Part shown: piece by piece, positions 55,260-63,412 of the stretch | Layout of the letters: each line of letters opens with the position of its first letter | Numbering within the stretch: position 1 is the first letter of the stretch | Assembly (NCBI GenBank): GCA_963762865.1 | Contig: CAVXNC010000015.1 | Span: forward strand, 212,197-276,196 | Source of the DNA: DATHAP01 sp963762865 | GTDB lineage: Bacteria > Actinomycetota > Actinomycetes > JACCUZ01 | DNA length: 64,000 bases | Direction of reading: 5' to 3' | Notes under the pieces: model-generated | The model's input: the letters and a program-made list of their open reading frames with translations, nothing else | What the model was told of the DNA's origin: nothing | Database searches by the model: none | Made by a program: the position numbers and the translations under genes

Positions 55260-55553
55260 GTGCCAAGATCAGCCCTGACAGTTGTCTCGATCACCGCGTT
55301 CGTGGCTGTCGCGGTCGGCTTCGCACCACCTGCGTCGGCAGACACACCCGCCCATCCGAACTGCCTTGGGGTGGTCACGGCTCAGCGGGCGGTGGCTCAT
55401 CACGACATCGGCGAACATGCCTCTGACCAAGAGGAGCCGCGACTCGGACTTGGGAACGTCACCAGTGAGGTGTTAGGCGAGGACGCCCACATCGGCGACT
55501 TCGGATCCTTCCTTGGCGCCATTGACGGCGACGAAGCAACGAACTGTCCATGA
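55260..55553 (+). CDS. Small secreted protein
   Basis: A 97-residue protein with a signal peptide (VVSITAFVAVAVGFAPPASA, cleavage after Ala at about residue 27), then a mature part with two Cys (NCLGVVTAQRAVAHHDIGEH and a C-terminal EATNCP) that could form a disulfide. GTG 55260 follows GGAGAGGAG. No family recognised. Divergent from the ArsR-type regulator and last gene of the island. Confidence 0.6.
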   Translation: MPRSALTVVSITAFVAVAVGFAPPASADTPAHPNCLGVVTAQRAVAHHDIGEHASDQEEPRLGLGNVTSEVLGEDAHIGDFGSFLGAIDGDEATNCP

Positions 55554-55673
55554 CGTCAAGAAACCGCACAGTGACACCTATGTCGGCCTCGACGGTGGGC
55601 GCCGTCGACGAGCAGCCACCGGTTGGTCGACCCGACGAGGCCTCAGATTCCCCCTAGTCAAGCCATCTGAAGG

Positions 55674-55689
55674 CCTGTATCGCCCACCA
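55674..55689. other. attR core (duplicated tRNA-Val 3' end)
   Basis: CCTGTATCGCCCACCA, identical to the tRNA-Val(GAC) 3' end. No tRNA body precedes it, so it is an integration duplicate and not a tRNA gene. It marks the right boundary. Confidence 0.8.
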
Positions 55690-55701
55690 TCGTGCCCCTG
55701 G

Positions 55702-56064
55702 TCACAGGGAGTTCGTGCTCTCCTCACCGATCCGCGTCTCGGTAGCGGCGGAGTCGGTCAGCTCCCGCTCCTGCAGGAGCTCGATCAGGTCCGCGCGGTC
55801 TGCGGCGGCCTGGTCACGGTCGCGCCCCGCCCAGTTCCGGTCGATCCAGGCGACGTGGGGTCGGCCAGCCGCCTCGTCGGCCTCGGCAGCGCGGTCCCGT
55901 CGCTCGGCAGCCCGGTCGCGGTCGTCTCCGCGCGCCAGCAGCTCCGCGAAGCGCTGGTCCCGGTCGGCAACGTCGGCGAGGTCCTCGGGCGTTGCCAGGT
56001 GGAGGGGAGACGAGTCGACCAACAGGTCACCGGCAGGCGCCGGCCTGGGCAGCTGGTCGGTCAT
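55702..56064 (-). CDS. Asp/Arg-rich coiled-coil hypothetical protein
   Basis: The 120-residue protein has strongly charged, heptad-like repeats (ELLARGDDRDRAAERRDRAA, DRNWAGRDRDQAAADRADLI), a pattern seen in actinobacterial proteins annotated only as hypothetical or attached to signalling domains. ATG 56064 follows GGAG. It is the first gene right of the island. No enzymatic motif. Confidence 0.55.
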   Translation of the reverse strand: MTDQLPRPAPAGDLLVDSSPLHLATPEDLADVADRDQRFAELLARGDDRDRAAERRDRAAEADEAAGRPHVAWIDRNWAGRDRDQAAADRADLIELLQERELTDSAATETRIGEESTNSL

Positions 56065-56196
56065 CGAGGGCTCCACGGGGGCTCAACAGCGCATTCCGAG
56101 GGCCGGGTCCGGGGCTGCCGGGGTGCAAGGACAGGGGACGTTCAACGTACTCCGCTTTCCTTGATCCCGGACGGCGAGGGCGGAGCGGGGGGTCCT

Positions 56197-56523
56197 CTAC
56201 TGCTCGGCGCGTCGCCACTCGAGGACGGTCTCCGCCACGCTCGGCGGTGCCGGCAGCCCGGCGCCGATGGGCAGCGCGCCCAGGACCAGGTGCACGCTCG
56301 CGCCGAAGTCCCGGGTCCATGCGCCCAGGTAGGCCGCCAGGTCCACCGCGTCGACGAGCAGCGCCGTCAGGTCGTCCTCGGTGGCACCGTCCCGCCGCGC
56401 CGCGTCGACCAGTTCGACGCGGAGCCGATCCAGGGTCGCCCTGTCGTGCGGATCGTCCCGGTCCGCCTCGCTCCGGGCGAGCACGGCCTCGGCCACGATC
56501 CGGCGGGCTTCCTCCGAGTCCAT
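56197..56523 (-). CDS. Hypothetical protein
   Basis: A 108-residue, mostly helical, acidic protein (SEEARRIVAEAVLARSEADR; DDLTALLVDAVDLAAYLGAW) with a Trp-containing middle. No family is recognised. It lies alone between the coiled-coil gene and katG on the same strand. Codon use matches the backbone, so it is probably a resident gene. Confidence 0.6.
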   Translation of the reverse strand: MDSEEARRIVAEAVLARSEADRDDPHDRATLDRLRVELVDAARRDGATEDDLTALLVDAVDLAAYLGAWTRDFGASVHLVLGALPIGAGLPAPPSVAETVLEWRRAEQ

Positions 56524-56620
56524 GCGCCGGGAGCCTAACGACGCTTCTGACGCGACTCGGCGGCCGGCCCCGTGATGGGGACCGGCCGCCGAGCGGTGCC
56601 GCGACGTACCTGCCCGAAGG

Positions 56621-58807
56621 TCAGCCCACGTCGAAACGGTCGAGGTTCATGACCTTGTCCCACGCGGCGACGAAGTCACGCACGAACTTCTCCGTGGCGT
56701 CGTCCGAGGCGTAGACCTCCGCGATCGCTCGCAGCTGCGAGTTCGCGCCGAAGACCAGGTCGACGGCGGTCGCGGTCGCGGTGACCTCGCCCGTGCCGCG
56801 GTCCCGGCCCTCGTAGACGTGCTCGGTCGACGACGCCTTCCACTCCCGGCCCATGCCGAGCAGGTTGACGAAGAAGTCGTTCGTCAGGGTCCCGGGGCGG
56901 TCGGTGAGGACGCCGTGCCTGGTCTGCCCGACGTTGACGTCCAGCGCCCGCAGGCCGCCGACCAGGACGGTCATCTCCGGAGCGGTCAGCGTCAGCAGGT
57001 TGGCCCGGTCCAGCAGCAGGGTCTCCGGCGGGAGCTTCTCGCCCGCCCGCAGGTAGTTGCGGAAGCCGTCGGCCCGGGGCTCGAGCACCGCGAAGGACTC
57101 GGCGTCGGTCTGCTCCTGCGACGCGTCCGTGCGCCCCGGCACGAAGGGGACCGTGATGTCGACACCAGCGTCCTTCGCGGCCTTCTCGACCGCTGCGCAG
57201 CCACCCAGCACGACCAGGTCGGCGAGCGAGACCTTCGTGCCCCCCGACTGCGCCGAGTTGAAGTCCTGCTGGATCCGCTCGAGCGTCTCGAGCACCGTCC
57301 CGGCCTCGGCGTTGACCGCCCAGCCGCGCTGCGGCTCCAGCCGGATGCGAGCGCCGTTGGCACCGCCGCGCTTGTCGGTGCCGCGGAAGGTCGCCGCCGA
57401 CGACCAAGCCACGGAGACCAGCTGCGACACGGACAAGCCGGAGCCGAGGATGGTGGCCTTGAGCGAGCTGACGTCCTGGTCGCTGACCAGTTCGTGGTCG
57501 ACGGCCGGGACCGGGTCCTGCCACAGCTGCCCCTCCGGCACCCAGGGGCCGAGATAGCGGGTGACCGGACCCATGTCGCGGTGCAGCAGCTTGTACCAGG
57601 CGCGGGCGAACGCGTCGGCGAGCTGCTCGGGGTGCTCGTGGAAGCGGCGCGAGATCTTCTCGTACGCCGGGTCGAAGCGCAGCGCGAGGTCGGTCGTGAG
57701 CATGGTCGGTCGGTGCTTCTTCGACGCGTCGAAGGCGTCGGGGACCGACTCCTCGGCGTCCTTGGCGACCCACTGCTTCGCGCCGGCCGGGCTCTCGGTG
57801 AGCTCCCACTCGTTGCCGAAGAGGTTGGCGAAGAAGCCGGCTCCCCACTGGGTCGGCGTGCTCGTCCAGGTGACCTCGAGCCCGCTGGTGATGGTGTCGG
57901 CGCCCTTGCCGGCGCCGTGGGTGCTGTGCCAGCCGAGACCCTGCTCCTCGAGCGAGGCAGCCTCGGGCTCGGGACCGACGTTGTCTGCCGGGCCGGCGCC
58001 GTGGGTCTTGCCGAACGAGTGCCCGCCGGCGATGAGCGCGACGGTCTCCTCGTCGTTCATCGCCATCCGGCGGAAGGTCTCGCGGATGTCGTGCGCCGCG
58101 GCCAACGGGTCCGGGTTGCCGTTCGGGCCCTCGGGGTTCACGTAGATGAGGCCCATCTGCACGGCGCCGAGCGGGCCGGACAGCTCGCGCTCGCCGCCGT
58201 CGCCGTAGCGCTCGTCGCCGAGCCAGGTGTCCTCGGGACCCCAGAAGATCTCCTCGGGCTCCCAGACGTCCTCGCGGCCGAAACCGAATCCGAAGGTCTT
58301 GAAGCCCATCGACTCCAGCGCGACGTTGCCCGCGAAGACCAGCAGGTCCGCCCAGGAGACCTGCTGCCCGTACTTCTGCTTGACCGGCCACAGCAGGCGG
58401 CGCGCCTTGTCCAGGTTGGCGTTGTCCGGCCAGCTGTTGAGCGGCGCGAACCGCTGCGACCCGTCGCCGGCTCCGCCGCGGCCGTCCTCGATGCGGTAGG
58501 TGCCGGCCGAGTGCCAGCTCATCCGGATGAAGAGCGGCCCGTAGTGGCCGTAGTCGGCGGGCCACCAGTCCTGAGACGTCGTCATCACCTCGACGACGTC
58601 GCGCTTCAGCGCCTCGACGTCGAGGGTGGCGAACCTTTCGGCGTAACTGAAGTCCTCACCGAGCGGGTTGCCCTTGGGTGAGTGCTGGTGGAGCACCTGC
58701 AGGTTCAGCTGGTTCGGCCACCAGTCCTGGTTGGTGTGCGGGCGGCCAGGCTTCGCCTCGGGGGCCGCAATGACCGGGTTCTCGCTCTCGCTGCCGTGCT
58801 CAGACAC
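56621..58807 (-). CDS. katG: Catalase-peroxidase
   Basis: Haem enzyme (728 residues) that destroys hydrogen peroxide; its orthologue activates isoniazid in mycobacteria. The distal Arg95-Trp98-His99 triad lies in FIRMSWHSAGTYR, Tyr222 in LIYVNPEGPNG and Met248 complete the Met-Tyr-Trp adduct, and proximal His263 lies in ALIAGGHSFGKTHG. Both peroxidase domains are present. It lies 39 bp downstream of furA, as in other actinobacteria, and is probably co-transcribed and repressed by FurA. Confidence 0.97.
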   Translation of the reverse strand: MSEHGSESENPVIAAPEAKPGRPHTNQDWWPNQLNLQVLHQHSPKGNPLGEDFSYAERFATLDVEALKRDVVEVMTTSQDWWPADYGHYGPLFIRMSWHSAGTYRIEDGRGGAGDGSQRFAPLNSWPDNANLDKARRLLWPVKQKYGQQVSWADLLVFAGNVALESMGFKTFGFGFGREDVWEPEEIFWGPEDTWLGDERYGDGGERELSGPLGAVQMGLIYVNPEGPNGNPDPLAAAHDIRETFRRMAMNDEETVALIAGGHSFGKTHGAGPADNVGPEPEAASLEEQGLGWHSTHGAGKGADTITSGLEVTWTSTPTQWGAGFFANLFGNEWELTESPAGAKQWVAKDAEESVPDAFDASKKHRPTMLTTDLALRFDPAYEKISRRFHEHPEQLADAFARAWYKLLHRDMGPVTRYLGPWVPEGQLWQDPVPAVDHELVSDQDVSSLKATILGSGLSVSQLVSVAWSSAATFRGTDKRGGANGARIRLEPQRGWAVNAEAGTVLETLERIQQDFNSAQSGGTKVSLADLVVLGGCAAVEKAAKDAGVDITVPFVPGRTDASQEQTDAESFAVLEPRADGFRNYLRAGEKLPPETLLLDRANLLTLTAPEMTVLVGGLRALDVNVGQTRHGVLTDRPGTLTNDFFVNLLGMGREWKASSTEHVYEGRDRGTGEVTATATAVDLVFGANSQLRAIAEVYASDDATEKFVRDFVAAWDKVMNLDRFDVG

Positions 58808-58846
58808 GTCGGTCGCTCTCCTGTCCTTGCTTCTTGTGGTGGTTGC

Positions 58847-59302
58847 TCAGGCCGGTCGGGCCGATGGGGCACGTCCGGCCGCGGGTGCCGGGGCGCACTC
58901 CGGACACCGCCCCCAGAAGATCACTTCAGCCTCGTCGACCGCGTAGCTCGTGCCGTCGGCGGTCAGGCACGGTGCCTCGCCGACGACGCAGTCGACGTCC
59001 GCGATCGTGCCGCACGACCGGCAGACGACGTGGTGGTGGTTGTCCCCGACGCGCGCCTCGTAGCGCGCGACGGAGCCCTTGGGCTGCAGGCAGCGGACCA
59101 GTCCGGCCCGCGTCAGCACCCGCAGCACGTCGTACACCGCCTGGTGCGAGACGGCGCCGAGGTGGGCACGCACCACACGGATGATCGCGTCGGTGTCGGC
59201 GTGCGAGTGGTCGTGCACGGCACCCAGCACCGCGAGCCGCGGACGGGTCACCCGCAGGGCAGCAGCGCGCAGCATGCGCTCGAGGTCCGCGGTCGCCGGC
59301 AT
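58847..59302 (-). CDS. furA: FurA-type ferric-uptake/peroxide regulator
   Basis: The 151-residue Fur-family repressor has a winged helix (ALRVTRPRLAVLGAVHDHSH, AVYDVLRVLTRAGLV) and a metal site in NHHHVVCRSCGTIADVDC with a second CPEC near the end for zinc. It probably senses peroxide or redox state and represses katG and itself. ATG 59302; the longer open frame crosses the operator. It lies directly upstream of katG in the standard furA-katG order. Confidence 0.93.
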   Translation of the reverse strand: MPATADLERMLRAAALRVTRPRLAVLGAVHDHSHADTDAIIRVVRAHLGAVSHQAVYDVLRVLTRAGLVRCLQPKGSVARYEARVGDNHHHVVCRSCGTIADVDCVVGEAPCLTADGTSYAVDEAEVIFWGRCPECAPAPAAGRAPSARPA

Positions 59303-59309
59303 CCTCGAG

Positions 59310-59342
59310 AGTCTTGCGCATTGTCTGGAGTCAATCAAGACT
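59310..59342. promoter_or_regulatory. FurA operator/promoter of furA-katG
   Basis: AGTCTTG (59310-59316) and CAAGACT (59336-59342) form a perfect inverted repeat separated by 19 bp. The reverse strand reads AGTCTTGATTGACTCCAGAC, close to the AT-rich furA operator motif known from mycobacteria. It lies 8 bp before the furA ATG. Confidence 0.6.
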
Positions 59343-59399
59343 GGCCCCCCCGCCGGATGGGCGGCGCTCCGTGGATCAAGGCCTGCGCCCCGGCTGCCG

Positions 59400-59591
59400 A
59401 TGACTCGACGCATGACCGGACGGCTGGCGGACGACGCCGCTCTGACCGTGGACGACGTCGCGTCGATCTCGCGGCGTGAGCGCCACGAGGTGTTGACGGC
59501 GATCGGCAACCGCACGCTGGCCGCCCGCCAGGAGCGCGGCGAATGGGTCGTCAGGGCCGGCGACATGCGCCGGTGGCTCGCCCGCGCGTGA
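59400..59591 (+). CDS. Small helix-turn-helix (excisionase-like) protein
   Basis: A 63-residue protein from ATG 59400 (ATG 59412 also possible). LTVDDVASISRRERHEVLTA with GEWVVRAGDMRRWLAR resembles the MerR/excisionase helix-turn-helix plus wing. No integrase is nearby, so it is more likely a small resident regulator. Function unknown. Confidence 0.5.
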   Translation: MTRRMTGRLADDAALTVDDVASISRRERHEVLTAIGNRTLAARQERGEWVVRAGDMRRWLARA

Positions 59592-59663
59592 CCCGGTCAC
59601 CCAGCCGAACCCCGCGCACCGGAGCATCAGGTTCTTCGCCCGGACGCGGCAGGTTTGTGAGCG

Positions 59664-59750
59664 TCAGCCGGCCACGATCAACGGGACGGCGCGCAGCATG
59701 ACGTAGGCGATGGCAAGCAGGGTGGCGGTGGCGACGACACGGGAGCTCAC
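59664..59750 (-). CDS. Possible 28-residue membrane peptide
   Basis: GTG 59750 to stop 59664 on the reverse strand gives SSRVVATATLLAIAYVMLRA followed by VPLIVAG, a single hydrophobic helix. Very short and without a clear ribosome site, so it remains speculative. Confidence 0.2.
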   Translation of the reverse strand: MSSRVVATATLLAIAYVMLRAVPLIVAG

Positions 59751-59838
59751 GCGGGCATGAATGCCCCGTTCGCATGATCACTACACAGCCCACCCGCCGC
59801 CGGGGACCGACGGTCGTGGCGTGCGGACGCAGCGGGTG

Positions 59839-60057
59839 TCAGGCGGTCAGCAGCAGGGAGCGGCGGCGCGCCCACTCCTCCACGGTGCCCATGCGGACCA
59901 TCCAGTCGCCCGGCCGTTGCGGATGGGTGACCGTGGCGTCCAACTCCCCCTTGGTGGCCGCTGCCACCAGCTCGGCGTACGGCGCCCCGACGTAATCGGC
60001 CGCGACGAGCAGGTCCATCCAGTTGTTCGCGGGGATCAGCAGCGGTGCGTAGTTCAT
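59839..60057 (-). CDS. Small hypothetical, possible helix-turn-helix
   Basis: A 72-residue protein with PANNWMDLLVAADYVGAPYA, VTHPQRPGDWMVRMGTVEEW and a basic end. The central GDWMVRMGTVEEWARRR resembles the wing of an excisionase-type fold. ATG 60057. No partner is evident. Confidence 0.5.
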   Translation of the reverse strand: MNYAPLLIPANNWMDLLVAADYVGAPYAELVAAATKGELDATVTHPQRPGDWMVRMGTVEEWARRRSLLLTA

Positions 60058-60113
60058 GACTTTGTCATCGGCGCGGCTTGACGGTGACTTGACCCGCGCA
60101 AACGGGTGACGTG

Positions 60114-60383
60114 TCAGGCGCCCCGGCGGCGCTCGTGCTCGTCGAAGGAGGCGTCCACCTCGTCCGACCGGGGTGGCACGGTGGCGACCAGCTCACCATC
60201 CTTCCAGATCTCCACGTCGTAGACGCGTTCGCCGGCCTGCCACACCGCCGGGAAGGTCACGTCGTCCGCCGAGGACACGACCAGCTCACCGTCCGGGCCG
60301 ACGCCCCGGAGCAGCACTGCCGCGGCCTGTCGCGGGGCGGATCCCTCGCCCGGGCTCGTTGATTGCAGATCGATCCGTCGCAT
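60114..60383 (-). CDS. Hypothetical protein
   Basis: An 89-residue beta-rich protein (AAAVLLRGVGPDGELVVSSA; ERVYDVEIWKDGELVATVPP) with a charged tail. ATG 60383 lies 10 bp downstream of the ligase stop on the same strand, so the two could be co-transcribed. No family recognised. Confidence 0.5.
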   Translation of the reverse strand: MRRIDLQSTSPGEGSAPRQAAAVLLRGVGPDGELVVSSADDVTFPAVWQAGERVYDVEIWKDGELVATVPPRSDEVDASFDEHERRRGA

Positions 60384-60393
60384 GAGATTCGCC

Positions 60394-61949
60394 TTACCCC
60401 GGCTGACGGTCGTCAGTCCCCAGCGGCCCGGCGTGAATGACCCGAACCGTGTCGACCGTGTCGGCCTCTCCCGGCCGCTTGTCCGGCCGGTAGCGGAGAA
60501 CCCGGGCGAAGCGCAGGGCCATCCCGCCCGGGTAGCGCGGCGACGTCTGGACCCCGTCGAACGCGATCTCGACGACGAGCTCGGGGCGCACGGTCACCAC
60601 CCAGTCGCCGCGCGTCGACGGCAAGCTCCTGCAGCCGCTCGGTCTGCCACCGCAGCATCTCGTCGGTGAGTCCCTTGAACGTCTTGCCGAGCATCACGAA
60701 GCCTCCGGTCGCCGGGTCACGGGCGCCCAGGTGCAGGTTGGACAGCCACCCCTTGCGCCGGCCGTGGCCCCACTCGGCGGCCAGCACGACCAGGTCCAGG
60801 GTGTGCACCGGCTTGACCTTGAGCCACCCCGCGCCCCGGCGGCCCGCCTCGTAGGGCGCGTCCAGCGACTTCGCGACGATGCCCTCGTGTCCGTGGTCCA
60901 GCGCGTCGGCGACGAAGGCCTCGGCGGCGTCGAGGTCGGCAGTCACCAGCCGCGGCACCCGCTGGTCCGTCGGCTACGACCGATGCGAGGGCCTCGAAGC
61001 GCTCGGCCCCGGTGCCCCCGAACAGGTCGGCGCCGTCCAGGTGCAGGACGTCGAAGGCGTACGTCGTCAGCGGCGACGTCCTGACGGCAGCGGCGACGTC
61101 GACCCGCGAACCGACCCGGCTACCAGTCACCTGGAAGGGCTGGGGACGACCGTCCGGGCGCAGCGCGATCGCCTCGCCGTCGAGCACCACGGATCGGACC
61201 GGCAGCAGGCGGGCCGCCTCGACCACCTCCGGCACGCGCTCGGTGATGTCGTCGAGACTGCGGGTGAAGACCGCGATGTCGTCGCCGTCACGGTGCACCT
61301 GGACGCGGACCCCGTCGAGCTTCCACTCCAGGGCGGCCGTGCCCAGGCGCGCCAGGGCGGACGCGACGTCGGAGCCCGGTGACGCGAGCATCGGCTGCAC
61401 CGGCCGGCCGACCTGCAGGCGGAAGTCGGCCAGGCCATCGGCTCCGCGCGACAGAGCGGCGGCCGCCACCGGCCCGACCGCGCCGCGCAGCATGACCGCC
61501 CGCCGCACGTCGGCCGCGGGCAGCCCGCTGGCCTTGGCGACGGCGTCGAGCATCACGCCCTCGAGCGCTCCCTGGCGCAGCTCCCCGGTGAGCAGGCCGC
61601 GCAGCAGTCGCTGCTCGGGCTCGGTGGCCCGACCGAAGAGCGAGCCGACCAGCTCGGCGCGACGTACCTGCGAACCGGTGCCGGAGACATGAGCCACCTC
61701 GGCGAGGGTCCGGTCGACCTCGGCGACCGTCAGCGTCGCGACCGTGGCCGGCGGCGGCAGGTCGCGCAACGACGCCCAGCCGACGCCGGTGCGCCGCTGG
61801 AGGAGCTCCCCCGAGAGGTAGGCGACGACCGCCGCCACCTCGGCCGGCTCCGCGGCGCGCAGGCACTCGGCGACGAACCGGGACTTCTCGGTGCGCTTGG
61901 TCGTCCCGCCGACCGCGTCGGAGGCGGTGGCGACGTCGGCGAGGAGCAC
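60394..61949 (-). CDS. ATP-dependent DNA ligase, two frameshifts
   Basis: An actinobacterial LigB-type ligase used in repair rather than replication. Adenylation motif I is EWKLDGVRVQVH, with the nucleophilic Lys, and LPVRSVVLDGEAIALRPDGR is motif III-like. The frame breaks near 60962-60971, resuming RVPRLVTADLDAAEAFV and GHEGIVAKSL (motif IV), and again near 60611-60630, resuming GDWVVTVRPELVVEIAFDGV and RYPGGMALRFARVLRYRPDK. Both fit one extra base; corrected length is 517 residues, normal for the family. Confidence 0.85.
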
Positions 61950-62016
61950 TCGCCAATACTGGCCGCTGCCACCGACGGGGTGGCTCCCGGGCAGCTGCCT
62001 GGTGCCGCCGACGTGG

Positions 62017-63381
62017 TCAGCCGGCGAGGTCGGTCAGTGCGTCGAGCACCCCGCGGTGGAACGTCGGATAGGCGTAGATCATCGATCGCAGGGTCGGGAC
62101 GGGCACCCGGGCATGCACCGCGAGGGTCAGCATCGAGAGCACCTCGCCGCCCCAGGGGCCGCAGGACGTCGCGCCGACGAGCACGCCCCGGTCGGCGTCC
62201 TCGACCAGCTTGATGAAGCCGGCGTTGCCCGGGCCGTGGATCCAGCCTCGGGCAGACCTGGCCACCTGCGAGATCCCGGTGCGCACGGTCAGGCCCTGCT
62301 CGCCCGCCGCTCGCTCGGTCAGCCCCACCGAGCCCACCTCGGGATCGGTGAACGTCACTCGCGCCGTGCCCGCGTAGTCCGCCGCCGGGTGCTCCTGCCC
62401 GAGGATGTCGGCCACCGCGATCGCCGCGTGGTACATCGCCATGTGGGTGAAGCCGCCCGAAGCCGTGACGTCGCCGATCGCCCACAGCCGCTCCCCGGCC
62501 CGCATCCGTTCGTCGACCGCCAGGGTCCGGGCGTCCGGGTCCAGCCCGACGGTGTCCAGGCCGAGCTCCTTGATCCGGGCACGCCGGCCCACTGCGACGA
62601 GCAGCTCGGCCGACCGGACGGACGTACCGTCCTCGAGCCTGACCTCAACCCCGTCGCCGTCGCGCGCGACGTGCACGGCGTTTGCGCCCAGCAGCAGCTC
62701 GGCGCCGTCCGCACGCAGCTCGGCGGCGACGACCTCGCTGGCCTCCGGCTCCTCGGGGGGCAGCAGCCGGTCGGTCCCTTCGACGACCGTGACCCGCGAC
62801 CCGAAGCGGGCGAACATCTGCGCGAGCTCCAAGCCGATCGCGCCGCCGCCGAGCACTGTGAGCGACAGCGGCGCGGTGCGGGCCGCGATCGCCTCGCGGT
62901 TGGTCCAGTGCGGGGTGTCGGCGAGGCCGTCGATCGGGGGGACGACCGGGACGGCTCCGGCCGCGACCACGACGGCCCGGCCGGCCACGAAGACGTCGTC
63001 GCCCACGCGCACCCGGCCGGGACCGTCGAGAGTCGCGGACCCGCGGGCCAGCCGGCCGCCCTTGCCCTCGAAGCGCTCGACGGCGACCGTGTCGTCCCAG
63101 TCGTCGGTCGCCTCCTGCCGGATGCGCCGGGCGACCGGCCGAACGTCCGGAGTGACTGTTGTCGTGCCGGCGTAGGGGTCGGCGCGCCGCGCCTCCGTGA
63201 GCAGCGTCGAGCCACGGATCATCATCTTGCTCGGCACGCACCCCCAGTACGGGCACTCGCCGCCGACCAGCTCGCGCTCGACCCCGACGACCGAGAGCCC
63301 CGCCTCGGCCAGCCGGCCGGCCACCTCCTCGCCTCCAGGTCCCATCCCGACGACGACGGCGTCCACCTGGTGATCAGTCAT
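62017..63381 (-). CDS. Pyridine nucleotide-disulfide oxidoreductase-type flavoprotein
   Basis: A 454-residue FAD enzyme with a Rossmann start (VDAVVVGMGPGGEEVAGRLA), the redox disulfide GGECPYWGCVPSK, an NAD(P) fold (TVLGGGAIGLELAQMFARFG) and the FAD motif AIGDVTASGGFTHMAMYHA. The C-terminal interface is YAYPTFHRGVLDALTD where HAHPTLSE is usual, so the catalytic His-Glu dyad is replaced. It may therefore not be a standard lipoamide, mycothione or mercuric reductase. Substrate unknown. Confidence 0.85.
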   Translation of the reverse strand: MTDHQVDAVVVGMGPGGEEVAGRLAEAGLSVVGVERELVGGECPYWGCVPSKMMIRGSTLLTEARRADPYAGTTTVTPDVRPVARRIRQEATDDWDDTVAVERFEGKGGRLARGSATLDGPGRVRVGDDVFVAGRAVVVAAGAVPVVPPIDGLADTPHWTNREAIAARTAPLSLTVLGGGAIGLELAQMFARFGSRVTVVEGTDRLLPPEEPEASEVVAAELRADGAELLLGANAVHVARDGDGVEVRLEDGTSVRSAELLVAVGRRARIKELGLDTVGLDPDARTLAVDERMRAGERLWAIGDVTASGGFTHMAMYHAAIAVADILGQEHPAADYAGTARVTFTDPEVGSVGLTERAAGEQGLTVRTGISQVARSARGWIHGPGNAGFIKLVEDADRGVLVGATSCGPWGGEVLSMLTLAVHARVPVPTLRSMIYAYPTFHRGVLDALTDLAG

Positions 63382-63412
63382 GGCGCCTTTCTACCGGGGT
63401 ACGGTCCCCGCT

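Larger units (their letters stand above)
49494..55689. mobile_element. tRNA-Val-integrated genomic island, about 6.2 kb, no integrase seen
   Basis: The tRNA 3' core CCTGTATCGCCCACCA stands at both ends (49494-49509 and 55674-55689). Inside are small hypothetical genes, an IS110 element, an ANTAR protein, an HNH nuclease, an ArsR/DUF5937-type regulator and a small secreted protein. Several coding stretches have lower GC and more ordinary codon use than the backbone. No tyrosine or serine recombinase is recognisable, so it looks like a degraded or trans-mobilised integrative element. Confidence 0.7.

Noticed and set aside
49510..55673. Integrase, phage structural or known defence genes in the island
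   Set aside because: I looked for recombinase, capsid, restriction-methylation, toxin-antitoxin and CRISPR signatures and saw none.
56819..58681. 620-codon + strand frame opposite katG
   Set aside because: Antisense shadow of katG.
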